Assembly: GCA_030043455.1 (NCBI GenBank) | Contig: JASHXQ010000112.1 | Span: 1 to 6,739 of the forward strand | Origin: Nitrososphaerales archaeon | GTDB lineage: Archaea; Thermoproteota; Nitrososphaeria; Nitrososphaerales; CADDZS01 | Reading direction: 5' to 3' | DNA length: 6,739 bases | Part shown: positions 6,544 through 6,739 of the stretch, piece after piece | How the letters are laid out: the number at the start of each line of letters is the position of its first letter | Position numbering within the stretch: the first letter of the stretch is position 1 | The notes under the pieces: model-generated | Seen by the model: the letters and a program-made list of their open reading frames with translations, nothing else | Databases searched by the model: none | What the model was told of the DNA's origin: nothing | Made by a program: the position numbers and the translations under genes

Positions 6544-6601
6544 AGAAAAATGTGCCCCGGCTCTGACGCTGGGCGATCATCGGTGGTAAGCTAACAGCTT
6601 T
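6544..6601. other. Intergenic spacer after the operon, no clear terminator
   Basis: No hairpin plus T-tract comparable to that after sod is present. A small AAGCT-AAC-AGCTT hairpin (6588-6600) is followed by mildly T-rich sequence, and GCCCCGG (6554-6560) is complementary to CCGGGGC (6624-6630) 63 nt away. Neither is convincing as a terminator or RNA gene. Confidence 0.3.
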
Positions 6602-6739
6602 ATGCCTTTCACTAGCTCTTTATCCGGGGCCCCAGAGAACAAGGAAGTATTGAAGCCGCCTGTTTCACGTCTGGGTAAACCTCGTTCCTCACGAATCAGA
6701 CAAGGCCGTCGACGCGAATTGGTATTTATGGCTGCGACC
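6602..6739 (+). CDS. Possible 5' end of a hypothetical gene, cut by the window edge
   Basis: An ATG at 6602 opens 46 uninterrupted codons to the last base of the window. The predicted N-terminus is Pro- and Ser-rich, then strongly basic (RSSRIRQGRRRELVF), as seen before a first membrane helix or in nucleic-acid-binding tails, but too little is visible to assign a function. A stop at 6587-6589 precedes it in frame and no Shine-Dalgarno is seen; a second in-frame ATG at 6728 is an alternative start. One minus-strand frame is also open here, from the window end to a TGA at 6577-6579, so the strand is not certain. Confidence 0.3.
   Translation, partial: MPFTSSLSGAPENKEVLKPPVSRLGKPRSSRIRQGRRRELVFMAAT

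Noticed and set aside
6554..6634. tRNA-like layout: GCCCCGG complementary to CCGGGGC 63 nt later, followed by C-CCA
   Set aside because: No T-arm with a TTC loop, no D-arm and no anticodon stem can be drawn on either strand. A 7-bp GC-only match within 100 nt is readily expected by chance in a 200-bp region.
1..6739. Mobile elements, CRISPR arrays, toxin or defence genes
   Set aside because: No direct-repeat array, transposase, integrase, or terminal inverted repeats were seen. All sizeable genes are metabolic and belong to recognisable families.

Overview
The window reads as a piece of an archaeal chromosome, carrying a compact methionine/S-adenosylmethionine (SAM) gene cluster beside a superoxide dismutase. 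The archaeal assignment rests on three things. The SAM synthetase is the archaeal-type enzyme (it starts with an [10 protein letters not shown] motif), not the bacterial MetK. Methionine synthase MetE is split into two adjacent genes, as I recall from Sulfolobales and Nitrososphaeria/Thaumarchaeota. Several starts lack a Shine-Dalgarno site, and A/T-rich TATA-like elements sit about 25 nt upstream of a start. The Fe/Mn superoxide dismutase points to an oxygen-exposed organism. A member of the Nitrososphaeria or a relative is my best guess, but only a search could settle it.

Layout. 18-623 (+): Fe/Mn superoxide dismutase, ending in a strong hairpin plus T-tract. 690-1880 (-): archaeal SAM synthetase, convergent with sod. 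1881-2064: a 184-bp divergent promoter region holding a perfect 14-bp palindrome. 2065-6543 (+): a tight four-gene operon made of a MetE N-terminal-half protein, a MetE C-terminal (zinc, catalytic) protein, a third MetE-superfamily protein resembling the methanogen core methionine synthase MesA with a DUF4346-like C-terminal domain, and a divergent MetF-type methylenetetrahydrofolate reductase. 6544-6739: intergenic sequence, then possibly the start of another gene.

How they fit together. MetF would make the methyl donor (5-methyl-tetrahydrofolate or a related pterin). The split MetE pair would pass the methyl group to homocysteine to make methionine. The divergently transcribed synthetase would turn methionine and ATP into SAM. 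The third protein is the unexpected part: it keeps a MetE-like metal site (H209, C211, D232, C293), with Asp where MetE has Glu, and carries an extra C-terminal domain of about 90 residues. It could be a second methionine synthase with another methyl donor, an accessory subunit, or a methyltransferase for a different thiol. This protein and its operon context are the best candidates here for undescribed biology.
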